From: Sthenelais limicola
Taxonomy: Eukaryota > Annelida > Polychaeta > Phyllodocida > Sigalionidae
DNA length: 64,000 nucleotides
Direction: 5' to 3'
NCBI GenBank assembly: GCA_942159475.1
Contig: OW804097.1
Coordinates: forward strand, 34,980,298 to 35,044,297
Shown here: piece after piece, positions 54,188-64,000 of the stretch
How the letters are laid out: each line of letters starts with the position of its first letter
Numbering within the stretch: position 1 is the first letter of the stretch
Notes under the pieces: generated by a model
The model's database searches: none
What the model saw: the letters and a program-made list of their open reading frames with translations, nothing else
Told to the model about the DNA's origin: nothing
Made by a program: the position numbers and the translations under genes

Positions 54188-55981
54188 ATGAAGATCTCTC
54201 CAACCATGGATTCAGAGAAGAACATCTTCCCTGAAAATTGGATGGAATTATTTGAGACTGACAATAGCAGTGAGATGGATGAGCTCCTAACAACCGCAGA
54301 TAGTGAAACAAAGGAAATGTTACTGAATGAACCTATGGACGATTGGAACTTGAAGGAATGTGGACACAAGCCAGGATGTTCTTGCTATCCAGATATGTTG
54401 AAAAACGCCCCTAGACTTGCTATTCAAATAGCAGTGACTTTAAAGGCTAAGAAAATCATCGTTGTACTGATTAAACATGGGGTTAATTTAATAAGAAGTG
54501 ATAACTACGGATTAAACATAATACATTTATTGATTTGCCAAACATATTACTTAAAGGAAGGACAGAATAGCATAGAAGTATACCATGTGTTGTCAAAAAA
54601 TATCAATGACCAAGACATGGTTGCCCTGCTGTCACACACTGCCATGGGGCTCAGGCCACTCGAGCTTGCAGTACACTTTGGACTCTACCGGTTTTTCATG
54701 GCCATCATTAACACTAAACCTATGTATGTATATAAAACGGAATCACGAACGTGTTATAGGTACACATGGTATGATGTCACTGATTATGAACACCCTAATG
54801 GATCCAGAAGATTCATGTCTCCTATCAACATCCTGACTGCTGTTGACTACGATGGCCTCATACAGAAGGAAATGCAATGTTTATTCAGTTCCACCATTAT
54901 TCAAGCATGGTTCTCCAAGAAATTTGCTCTGGCGAAGGGAAATCTTGTTATTTCATTCCTGAGCTTCCTGTTTTCTCTATCATTGATATGTCATTTTTAC
55001 TTCGCTGGCATGACAAGAAGATCACTGTCGCCGCACTCAGCTAAAAATGATATGAACTACACACATTCAATTAAAAAGGAATATTTTCCATGCTTCTCAA
55101 ATCTATTCAGTAGGAATATTGAGTTTGTATTGATTCTTTTGTGTCTGTCATCTGTTTTAATGTCAACGATTGTGATGTTGTCTTCTTTTAAGAAATATAA
55201 AGTATTCTTTGATACACTTGCCAATGTACCTCCTAATAGATCTCCTGTCGTTCAATTGCTTTTTTATAATTATGTTACATTTCTGCACAATCTAACCACT
55301 ATAGGTAAAATAGCAATTGTTCTCCTCACAGAATTTGCTTCAATACATGTCCCTGGCACTATTATTCTTGTCTTAGATATGTTTATATTGTGCACTTTAA
55401 CTTTCTGCATTCTTTTCTGGTTCCAACTCTTACCAACTGGATATTTTGTTGTTATAGTCCAGCATATGTTCATTGATATGAAGAAATTTCTTACTGTTTT
55501 CATACTTCTCCAATTGCTTTTCTCAATGGCATTTTTCATGTCTAAAACAGAATATGGATCGAAATGCACAACCAACATGCATAATTTTCAGTCTTTCTTT
55601 GACTCCCTTTTTGACATTCAACAGTTGATGATTAACACAATCGCTATAGGAGATATTGATACGCAATATCCATATGTTATAAAAACTCTACATATTTTCT
55701 ATATACTCATGGTTCCTATTCTACTACTGAATCTTCTAATTGCAACGTATTCTGAAACAGTTGCAAGGCTTGGGCCCCATAAGAGGCACATTCTCACCAT
55801 TCAAAGGCATCTTATAGCCCTTCAAATTGACCAGCTTCTCTGCACATTGCGTCCGCATTCCTATGAGAAGCAACTAAAAAATTGTCTAGCTCATGAAAAT
55901 GGTAAACTCTTCTTGGTGGTTGGTGATATTATTGGATACGATGATATAAGTTTGAGCGATAATTCATATAAACCACAGTGA
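54188..55981 (+). CDS. TRP-like cation channel, intronless
   Basis: 597 aa in one exon. The N-terminal 240 residues have ankyrin-like helices (VLIKHGVNLIRSDNYGLNIIHLLI, then MGLRPLELAVHFGLYRFFMAII). Six hydrophobic segments follow at about 250-273, 310-333, 365-384, 393-413, 432-452 and 500-522. A pore-like loop lies between the last two, and S6 ends ILLLNLLIATYSETV, as in TRPA/TRPV/TRPC-type channels. The product would be a plasma-membrane cation channel for sensory or chemical stimuli. It is much shorter than TRPA1, with few ankyrin repeats, and lacks introns, so it may be a retrogene or belong to an invertebrate intronless family. The start is the first ATG; a second Met at codon 7 is possible. 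Subfamily is not assigned. Confidence 0.82.
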   Translation: MKISPTMDSEKNIFPENWMELFETDNSSEMDELLTTADSETKEMLLNEPMDDWNLKECGHKPGCSCYPDMLKNAPRLAIQIAVTLKAKKIIVVLIKHGVNLIRSDNYGLNIIHLLICQTYYLKEGQNSIEVYHVLSKNINDQDMVALLSHTAMGLRPLELAVHFGLYRFFMAIINTKPMYVYKTESRTCYRYTWYDVTDYEHPNGSRRFMSPINILTAVDYDGLIQKEMQCLFSSTIIQAWFSKKFALAKGNLVISFLSFLFSLSLICHFYFAGMTRRSLSPHSAKNDMNYTHSIKKEYFPCFSNLFSRNIEFVLILLCLSSVLMSTIVMLSSFKKYKVFFDTLANVPPNRSPVVQLLFYNYVTFLHNLTTIGKIAIVLLTEFASIHVPGTIILVLDMFILCTLTFCILFWFQLLPTGYFVVIVQHMFIDMKKFLTVFILLQLLFSMAFFMSKTEYGSKCTTNMHNFQSFFDSLFDIQQLMINTIAIGDIDTQYPYVIKTLHIFYILMVPILLLNLLIATYSETVARLGPHKRHILTIQRHLIALQIDQLLCTLRPHSYEKQLKNCLAHENGKLFLVVGDIIGYDDISLSDNSYKPQ

Positions 55982-55986
55982 TTCTT

Positions 55987-56340
55987 CAATAGGGGATTTG
56001 CATAGCCGCCATTTTGAATCTTGATTCGCATGGAATTATGGGACTAATGGTACAGTGTAAAATCTATAGAAAACATGCCATGTTCAGCAGGAAATATTTA
56101 TTAATTCTCTAATATCAATATCCATGTGTTATACATGTTTCCATAACACAAGGCTTCATCTTTCCCATCATGCATTTCGTTTTCATAGATCATTTATAAA
56201 AGCTCTGATATTGGTGAAAACATTCTTGCAATTTTCGATGAAAATGTTGCCAAATATTTGTATGTCATATTTCAGCAGAATCCGTCCCAGCATACACTGC
56301 AGTAGATATATGCGCAGTGAGACATGCAACTCCCCTATTG
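55987..56340 (+). mobile_element. MITE family C, copy 2
   Basis: Starts 6 bp after the channel stop codon (CAATAGGGGATTTGCAT) and ends ATGCAACTCCCCTATTG. It would form the 3' UTR of the channel mRNA. Confidence 0.88.
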
Positions 56341-56487
56341 CAGTTTCTGGTTTCAGGTATTTGTTTGATCATTTCATCGTAAATTCATATTGTGATATAC
56401 TTGTTATTTAAAGTCGCTACTACAATTGTTGTATGTTTGCTTGAAACAAGATCGTTTGAAAGACCACCTTTTATCGGAGAGATTACT

Positions 56488-56897
56488 GATGATCCGTTTT
56501 AGGAAATTGAGTCATAAGTCGCAAAATATGGATTTTGAGATATCACCATATTTAAAAAGAGGCGATCAAGCTGATTCTAATGTTAGTAAACACTATGACA
56601 CCTATAAGTATTTCTATATTTTAAGTTTGATAGTTTTATTTCTTAAAAAAAAAAGTTTGCAATGTTTCTGGATGGGTAATTAACAGTAAAGTAACTAAAT
56701 ATACTCCATTTGAAGGCCTTCAAAACGTAGGGATATATTTAATACAATGTCCTGATATTTGTTACACGGATTTATCTGACTATAAGGGCTAAACTCTCTA
56801 AATATCAGAATATTTCAATAAAGAAATCTTGTGGTAAAAACGCTTTGAATAATATCAATGTTGCGACTTGTGACTCATTTTCCTGAAACACGTCACA
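56488..56897 (-). mobile_element. MITE family B
   Basis: Complete reverse copy; left end GATGATCCGTTTTAGGAAA, right end CCTGAAACACGTCAC. Confidence 0.88.
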
Positions 56898-56919
56898 TAT
56901 ATTAATTGAGTTACTGGAT

Positions 56920-57335
56920 ATTAGAAGAAAGCAACATATGTTAGAAATGGCTTATAATTTAAGCCATGATGATATGTACACTGATAGCAGGAATCTAAAT
57001 CTTAGATCACATAATAATGGTAAAATAATGAAAGTGCCTCTACCACACTCTGAGATGGTAAAAAGATTTTGTTTTTCATAAATTACCTGTTCTATGGAAT
57101 GAGCTACCAAAAAAAGGGAAGACCTGTCCTTCGAAAGAAACTTTTAAAACGTTTATTACAAAAAGTATAAATTAAATACTAGTAGTAAATGTTCTTTGGA
57201 GAGATGCATTCGTATATATTGCGTGCACAGATAGTGTTTGAATGATTATTTTTCTTTCTTTATCCCTTTTCTTGACTATACATTTATCGGCTATGTAAAT
57301 GTAAGATCAGAAATAAAGTTATTACACATACATAC
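56920..57335 (+). mobile_element. LINE 3' end fragment
   Basis: Plus-strand coding remnant with LRSHNNGKIMKVPLPHSEMV, then after a one-base frame change HKLPVLWNELPKKGKTCPSKETFKTF and a stop. The LWNELP motif near the end is the standard C-terminus of many LINE reverse transcriptases. AATAAAG and a TACATACATACAA tail close the fragment. Confidence 0.65.
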
Positions 57336-58129
57336 AACTCTTTGTTATAGTAAACTAAATACAACTACAGTAATCAAGGTAAATAAGTGTAGAGAATTGG
57401 CTCATGTGACATGAGAAAATAAAAGCAACATATGTCTCAATAGTTATGATGTTGCCATGTTTGTTAGTTACCTAATTCCACTATCAACCAATGAAGACTG
57501 GACAGACGTTTTACCTCTTACAGTATACATCTAATTTGACCAATGGCCAAATCAAATGTTGTAAAAATTTGTCTTGAGTTTTAAGAGCTAATATATAGTT
57601 TGGCGCTGTATTCCTTAACGGGAAAGGGGGAAGGGGGAAGGGGGAAGGGGGAAAAGGTAAGGGGGGAAAAGTCCCGATGTTTTGGTAATTTAAGTGTCAT
57701 AAACGTCGGCTACGTGATATTTGAGTGTCATAAAACGTCGGCTGATATCAAGGGGAGAGCATTAAAGCCAAGACAGGAGGAACTTTCCCCCAAATTGGGG
57801 CGAGGGAGGAGAGCCAACCCCATGGCCCAGCTGGTTTTTTATGAGGATGTTAACTGATTAACAGGAACTAATGGGATTCCTTATTCCACACATTGACATC
57901 AGAGAGAAATCACCGTTGTTTGATTATTCTGTCATAAACTATAACTCTCATGTACGCTTGGTATATGTGTGTGGCGCTGGTATATCAAATTTCATTTTAT
58001 GCTGCCCTGGTTGGGGCTCTTGCAAAACAAACTTATATACCTCTCTCTACTGTCATGTTGTGAGTTTTACTGTTACGGGTAGATTTCACAATATCACATA
58101 TTGACAGTATTGGCCATCTTCACAGTCCT
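57336..58129. other. No gene recognised; (GGGGGAA)n repeat
   Basis: A simple repeat of GGGGGAA units spans 57620-57672. Two near-copies of ATAAACGTCGGCTACGTGATAT flank 57700-57745. Confidence 0.6.
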
Positions 58130-58365
58130 GGGTCAGATTTTCAGAAAATGTGCAATTGGCAGATCTACATATTTTGTAAATTCTGCTAAATTGGACTGAG
58201 AAATCATCAACACTAGGAAGGTATGAGTGTATTTGGTGTTGCCTTGATTCAAACAGTCTGTTTGGTTATGTTTAACAGAATTTTTAACCTGATTTTTGTC
58301 TTAAATTTGGGTTATTTGAGAGAATTGGTGAAGGTGAATTGTACATTTTCTGAAAATCTGACCCA
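58130..58365 (+). mobile_element. MITE family A
   Basis: Full-length, intermediate subfamily like the copy at 31768. Confidence 0.88.
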
Positions 58366-59115
58366 TATATGATTACCATGATGATGGCAGATGATGGTGG
58401 CTGATGATGGGAAGAATTAGCAACTGGAGTATTCTAGGACTGGTTCATTTTAAGTCAAGTATTGTACTGTTCCCAATAAAAAAAGCCAACAAGGGTCTCA
58501 ATCCTTGACCCAAACTTTATTACAGACAGAGCAGTCTAGGCCCAAAGTTGAGAGAGTCCCTTCAAATGGAGGGAAAGCTTCTTGCCTCAAACCGCAAAGT
58601 GGCATTATGATTCCATTAAGACTGCAAAATGTCATTATATTCCCATTAGAACGCTGAGTCCTAGGCCAGGAAACCGATAAGTGAAGTAGGCGTCTAATCA
58701 ATGACGTCACTGATCATTCTTATCTGATCTGAGGGTTTGTACCTAGACTGAGAGGGCAAAGCAGCTATCACAAGAGAGCAGAGAGCGAGCAAGAGAAGGA
58801 TACATCGAAGCCAATATGCAATGAAATAAAGAATAGAAGAACATGTTCAGTTCTAGGTGTCAATTTGATTGAAACGTATCACAGATTGTGAAATATCGAA
58901 AAAAAAAATCTGTTTCCAATATATAAATTCATACATTTTGTGGGGTTTTCAAATATCCATTATATCATTTTCAAATTGAACTCTTCCCTTACGAATTAAT
59001 TAAAGACATCTTTGATCAGATTTCAAGTGTCCCAGGGTGAGTAATGCGTTCCAATATTTGGTAATCTTAAACAGGAGCCATGCCAACGTGCACCTGTTCC
59101 CATCAGTTCACATAA
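58366..59115. other. No gene recognised
   Basis: Mixed-composition sequence; no domain-bearing frame on either strand. Confidence 0.5.
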
Positions 59116-59351
59116 GGGTCAGACTTTTAGAAAATGTACAATTAGCAGCTGTACATATTTAGCTAGTTCTGCTAAATGAAGCTGGAATTTGGCCAATACT
59201 AGGTAAATTTGAGTATATTCAGCATTGGAGTGATTCTAGCAATCTGTTTGGTTAGGTTAAACTGTATTTTGATCTTTATTTTCGTCTGAAATTTGGATTA
59301 TTTGAGAGAATTGGTGAAGGCGTATTGTACATTTTCTGAAAATCTGACCCA
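59116..59351 (+). mobile_element. MITE family A with ATAA duplication
   Basis: ATAA flanks both ends; TTGGTTAG subfamily. Confidence 0.9.
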
Positions 59352-59514
59352 TAAACAAACACCTGAAAAGACCACTTAAGCACCAAATGTAACTAGCGGT
59401 TCAACCACTGATTCATTGAAATACTGTAAAACACCCACTAAAATCTACTGATTAACTATGCATAGATCAGCATCAAAGCGTGGATCCTCTCTTTGAATCT
59501 GTTGGAGTCAAAGA

Positions 59515-59749
59515 GATCAATTTCTATACACATTTAGGGAATTTCGCTAAACTAGGCTGAAAAATAATGAATACCGGGTATATCTGGGTATATTTGGTAT
59601 CGTGTTGAATTATATTTGGTATCGTGTTGAATTAAAGTATCTGTTTGGTTATGTTAAACTGCATTTTGAAGCTCATTTAAGTCTTAAATGTGGGTTATTT
59701 TAGAGGAATGGTGAAGGTGAATAGTACATTTTCTAAAAGTTTGACCTAT
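59515..59749 (+). mobile_element. MITE family A, decayed left end
   Basis: Lacks the first 25 bp and has a 25-bp internal tandem duplication (TATTTGGTATCGTGTTGAATT twice). Confidence 0.8.
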
Positions 59750-60038
59750 GTATACCAGACTATGGTATCTCGCTTATATTGAGTGATGATAGTGTAAACC
59801 GGAATTCGTATTCCTGTGTACTGAACCTTCATATTAGATAACTCAAACATTTACCAGATTAGTATGAATATATGTTGGTATCTGGTAGTGGCTGGACGGG
59901 AGAGATAATATAGATATTATTAGATGAGGTTATATGGATCAGATTGAAATGTTCTGACTTTTAGAGGGTTTAGCACTTATAGTCATATAAATCTATGTAA
60001 CTTAAGTTCTGAGCACTAGTATATTTGGATAGCTGTAT

Positions 60039-60272
60039 GGGTCAGATTTTTAGAAAATGTACAATTGGCAGCTCTACACATTTAGTAAATTCTGCTAAAT
60101 GAGACTGCAATTTGGTCAATACTCGGTAAATTTGTATATTCGGAATTGCATTGATTCTAGCAATCTGTTTGGTTAGGTTGAACTGTATTTTGAACTTTAT
60201 TTTTGTCTGAAATTTGGGTTATTTGAGAAGAGTGGCGAAGGCGAATTGTACATTTTCTGAAGATCTGACCCT
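60039..60272 (+). mobile_element. MITE family A
   Basis: TTGGTTAG subfamily. The preceding 38 bp (AAGTTCTGAGCACTAGTAT, TTTGGATAGCTGTATG) reappears inverted at 61936-61974, and a B-family piece (59945-59998) lies before that. Confidence 0.88.
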
Positions 60273-60645
60273 TATATATAATGATGATGTGGGCATCGAG
60301 TAGTCGATTGTTACTGAGCTGAATATGTGTAAGATGCATGGTGGTTTCACACTGTGTATGTCATCACTAAGTATCGCCGCGTCATCTTTACTCTCACAGA
60401 TAAATACCAGAACTATTTTACAGTTTAATATTTTTTTAGAGTCAGCCCGACGGAAAAGTAGACTAATATTGATGTTAATATATTGAATCCGATGTGTTTA
60501 TCAGATCTTATAGTGGTTGCTTTTACTTTCATGTAACTTCTAGTCATAAGCTGAGAATAACAATGTAAATTGTGAGCTTACAGAAATAAAATATAAACAA
60601 ACTAACTGGAATGTATTGTGACTATCCCTTTTCCTAAAGGCATGA

Positions 60646-60772
60646 GGGTCAAATTTTCAGAAAATGTACAATTAGCAGCTCTACACATTTAGGAAATTCT
60701 CCTAAATTAGGCTGAAAAATGATTTGAGAGGATTGGTGAAGGTGAATTGTACGTTTTCTGAAAATCTGACCT
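60646..60772 (+). mobile_element. MITE family A, internal deletion derivative
   Basis: Both ends retained, about 105 bp of the centre deleted at GAAAAATGATTTGAGAGG. Confidence 0.85.
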
Positions 60773-61343
60773 ATATAAGTTAACATATAGTTCAACATAT
60801 TTTTTTAAAAAAACAAAACACAGCCAGATTAATCAATTTAACATTACCTTACTTAATTGCCTGCTGTATTCAAAAACGTCCGTGCCCTGCCTATAAGAAT
60901 AAAACACAACTCAGCCTCCTGCCACCTGAATTTCAGACGCACTTTCTTACACATTAAGGAGAGTTTACGCTCCCACAAAGTAATTTTAAAAAAACGCTAT
61001 TTCTACTCAAAATACATAGCCAAGGCGTTGAAATTACAAAAGAGCATGCTTTTATACCCCCAAATAGGCTGTTCTATAAACACTTGTTTTTAAATAAGGA
61101 AGGTATGAGGGAAACTGTACTGTTAAACAAAATTTTTTCTGCTGTGGCCTGCCCTGTGCTACTTGACAACACGGGATTGACTCCACAGACACAAATCTGA
61201 TCATCATGCAAAACTGGGTTGTCTAATATCGCTTTCTAAGGAATTAATGTATAAAATAGTTGGAATATAATAAGTGGGTCGCCGATCAAGTAAGAACTCG
61301 GTTTGTAGTTTAAATCATGGTTCATTAGCTGTAAAAAGTGGCA
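60773..61343. other. No gene recognised
   Basis: The open frame at 60857-61093 is basic and has no recognised motif; not called. Confidence 0.45.
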
Positions 61344-61390
61344 AAGTCCCTACGTGTTTCGGCTTACCTAAGCCTTCGTCAGGGGAATAC
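61344..61390 (-). ncRNA. Hammerhead-like ribozyme motif (Penelope type)
   Basis: On the minus strand: TCCC, CTGACGA, a 5-bp stem (GGCTT/AAGCC), GAAAC, AC, GTA, GGGAC. This fits the hammerhead consensus CUGANGA and GAAA, a GUA cleavage triplet, stem I from TCCC/GGGA and a minimal stem III (AC/GU). Minimal stem III is the known type in Penelope-like elements, thought to act as dimers. Activity is predicted only. Confidence 0.55.
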
Positions 61391-61463
61391 TAATTGCCTA
61401 AGCCTATACACACAAGCGGAAAGAGAAATGTTTAAGCTTCCATTTGGTATGAATCATATACAT

Positions 61464-61933
61464 GTGATCCGTTTTAGGAAAATGAGTCATAAGTCGCAAA
61501 ATATGGATTTTGAGATATCACCATATTTGAAAGGATGAGATCAAGCTGATACCAATGATAGTAAAAATGAAGGACATTTAAGAAGTATTTCTATATTTTA
61601 TGTTTGATATTATTATTTTTGGAAAAAAAAAGAAGTTTGCAATGTTTCTTGATGGGTGATTATTAGTAAAGTTACTAAATATACTCCATACAAAGGCCTT
61701 CAAAACGCAAGGATATATATAGTTATTACGCAATATATACACATCATATCTTTTACAACATATAAGGTTACATTTAATACAATGTCCCGAAATTTGTTAC
61801 ATGGATTTATATGACTATAAGTGCTAAACTCTCTAAAAGTCAGAACATTTCAATAAAGAGATATTGTGAATAAAACAGTTTGAAAAATATCATTATTTGC
61901 GACTTGTGACTCATTTTCCTATAACACATCACA
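61464..61933 (-). mobile_element. MITE family B with ACAT duplication
   Basis: ACAT on both sides. Longest copy; a 50-bp insert at 61725-61770 interrupts the family sequence. Confidence 0.88.
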
Positions 61934-62155
61934 CATCTACATACAGCTATCCAAACATACTAGTGCTCAGAACTTAATCAGGGACGATCATAATTATAGC
62001 ACCGATGAATATAGCATACGATGAGATCCCACTGAGAGGATATGACATCTCCCAGGCACTCCCAGGCAAGCCTATACTTGCAAGTTGTCTCAAAATATTG
62101 ACCGAAATAATTATGTTAAGATTTTGGAAGAAACCATGTGCTATCACAATGATTT

Positions 62156-62391
62156 GGGTCAGATTTTCAGAAAATGTACAATTCAACTTCGCCAATCTTC
62201 TCAAATAACCCAAATTTCAGATGAAAATAAAGTTCAAAATACAGTTCAACCTAGCCAAACAGGTTGCTAGAATCAGTACAATGCCAAATATTCTCGAATT
62301 TACCTAGAATTGTCCAAATTGGAGCCTAATCTAGCAGAATTAAGTAAGTGTGTACAGCTGCCAATTGTACATTTTCTGAAAATCTGACCCA
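62156..62391 (-). mobile_element. MITE family A with ATTT duplication
   Basis: ATTT flanks both ends; TTGGTTAG-type subfamily (reads TTGGCTAGG). Confidence 0.9.
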
Positions 62392-63550
62392 TTTACGCCA
62401 TGTTTCGCAACTGATTAGGTTCCAGGGGTTCAGGTGACTCGGTATAGAAATTCAAAACTGATGGATTTCTCTAAAATCTTAACCAATGAAACTTTACATG
62501 AAATAACGACTAACTCAGGACTAACATTTAGATGCTTCCTTTCAGGAATGGCAACCATGCTGCCAACCAGCATGATAGTATGAAGAGTAAACCTGACTGA
62601 GTCCAGAGTGTGAGAGAGATAAATACAGTATTCATTTAGAAATAATACATCATCATTAACATTGAATTAACTCCTAGGTATTTATAGCAAAAATATTCAA
62701 TATATTTATTTGGGAAATTAATGTGGTGGGCATCACACGTATGTGTTAGGCCCATTCATTACCGCAAGAGGGACCCACTATGTACTCACCTCCATTACCT
62801 CTATATATGGTCTCTGCACCTTTCCGTCCGCCTCACTCACATCATAATCACCTTCTAAAGTTCCCACCCACCCACAACCTACTCTCATCACTTCACCCAT
62901 AAAAGGCTTATATCACCAAATTTATTCATCATTTTACCAATTTTACAAATTAAAAATCATTTTACCAAACTTTATATTTTACAAAATAAAAAAACCCAAA
63001 CAAGCCTTTTCCTTCACTTGTTCCTCGAATGCGTTAATGTATGAACTATTTGTATATCTTTTTATATTGCAAAAGATTATAAGTGGTAAATCAGAAATAC
63101 ATGGCGAGTTAAATTCTATACCTTTTAATATATAAGATGGTTACATTGACAATTGAAGAAACCAAGAATTATGAAATTACACCAAAAATATTTCCTACCA
63201 GAAAACAAAGAAATAATGATATCATAGCAAAAACCATAATGTATTAGGAAAACTATGTGTGTTGGAAATAAAGGATACAATCATACATGATAAGTCATTT
63301 ATATACATCATGTATTTATATGTATATCATTCCTTTAGATTAGACCATTATGAGTTTATGCTCTTAATTTTTGTTTATTTGCATGAATTGTGAAAATGCA
63401 TTTGGGCCCACTTCAAATTAGGCCATGTCACCATGAAAGATGTATTATATATTATATAAGATGTATTATATATATATTATATTATGTATCATGTTATAAG
63501 ATGAATAGAATAAATGAACTTAAGGCAAGTGACACTTACATCTATATATT
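62392..63550. other. No gene recognised
   Basis: AT-rich sequence with a palindromic TATATA tract at 63440-63500. Confidence 0.5.
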
Positions 63551-63785
63551 GGTCACATTTTCAGAAAATGTACAATTGGCAGCTCTACACATTTAGGAAA
63601 TTCTCCTAAATTAGGCTGAAAAATGAAGAATACCAGGTATATCTGAGTATATTTGGTGTCACGTTGATTTAAAGTATCAGTTCTATTCTGTTAAACTGCA
63701 TTTTGAAGCTTATTCTTGTCTTAAATGTGGGTTATTCGAGAGGATTGGTGAAGGTGAATTGTACATTTTCTGAAAATCTGACCCA
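63551..63785 (+). mobile_element. MITE family A
   Basis: AAAGTATCAG subfamily; left end TGGTCACATTTTCAG, with ATAT on both sides. The remaining 215 bp of the window hold no recognised feature. Confidence 0.88.
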
Positions 63786-64000
63786 TATAAATGAGCCTTC
63801 AGGTCAAAGTGTCTTTTTGGTGGGACTGCATGAAATAATGTCAAAGTGCATTGATATTGTGCAAAAGTTTAGAAATGGCTCTTGTGTCAATCGTATATTT
63901 ATAATTAAATTTAGTGTGGGATTAATTATAATCTATATAATTATGTAAGTAGAAATGTTTCGTGGACATATCAATAAAAATTGAGTTGAACAATTGCTAT

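Noticed and set aside
1..64000. tRNA, rRNA or snRNA genes
   Set aside because: No T-arm GGTTCGAATCC-type box with matching acceptor stem, and no rRNA or snRNA core, was seen on either strand.

Overview
The window is animal nuclear DNA: coding exons are split by GT-AG introns, intergenic DNA is AT-rich, and roughly half or more of the sequence is recognisable as mobile-element copies. The gene set (two rhodopsin-like 7TM receptors of an invertebrate type, a GH56 hyaluronidase, a TRP-like channel, secreted NTR-like paralogs) and the LINE, LTR and MITE load suggest a marine invertebrate, perhaps an echinoderm or another non-vertebrate deuterostome or a lophotrochozoan. The species cannot be named from the sequence.

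Layout. 0.6-9.6 kb: a tandem duplication of a three-exon 7TM receptor gene. The left copy carries a piggyBac-like MITE upstream and a defective LINE fragment downstream, and the right copy shows the empty sites. 9.6-16.5 kb: no gene; several MITEs, poly-C tracts and a palindrome-rich element. 16.5-25.4 kb: a second tandem duplication, of an intronless-CDS gene for a secreted cysteine-containing protein, with a third broken copy near 30.4 kb. 25.4-28.3 kb: a gag-bearing LTR retrotransposon lacking pol, minus strand. 28.3-49.4 kb: a hyaluronidase gene on the minus strand, reconstructed as eight phase-consistent exons. Its intron 5 holds a nested stack: MITE, then an 8.9-kb foldback element with a TTA duplication, then another MITE, then a full-length 6.27-kb LINE. 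53.5-56.3 kb: an intronless TRP-like channel gene between two direct copies of one MITE. 56.4-64 kb: MITEs and a LINE 3' tail, no gene seen.

The most notable object is the LINE at 34597-40868. It has three intact ORFs and a 9-bp target duplication. Its first ORF joins a coiled-coil/RNA-binding ORF1p-like part to a NADAR (ADP-ribose glycohydrolase-type) domain; its second ORF is an SGNH/GDSL-type hydrolase; the third is endonuclease plus reverse transcriptase. An NAD/ADP-ribose enzyme and an esterase in one retrotransposon is the best candidate here for something undescribed.

Two small MITE families dominate. Family A (about 235 bp, more than 20 copies) and family B (about 360-470 bp, more than a dozen copies) both show 4-bp target duplications where they can be read. 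A third, composite element (D) carries a 165-nt hairpin whose arms have changed in concert between two copies. Two Penelope-type hammerhead-like motifs are also present.
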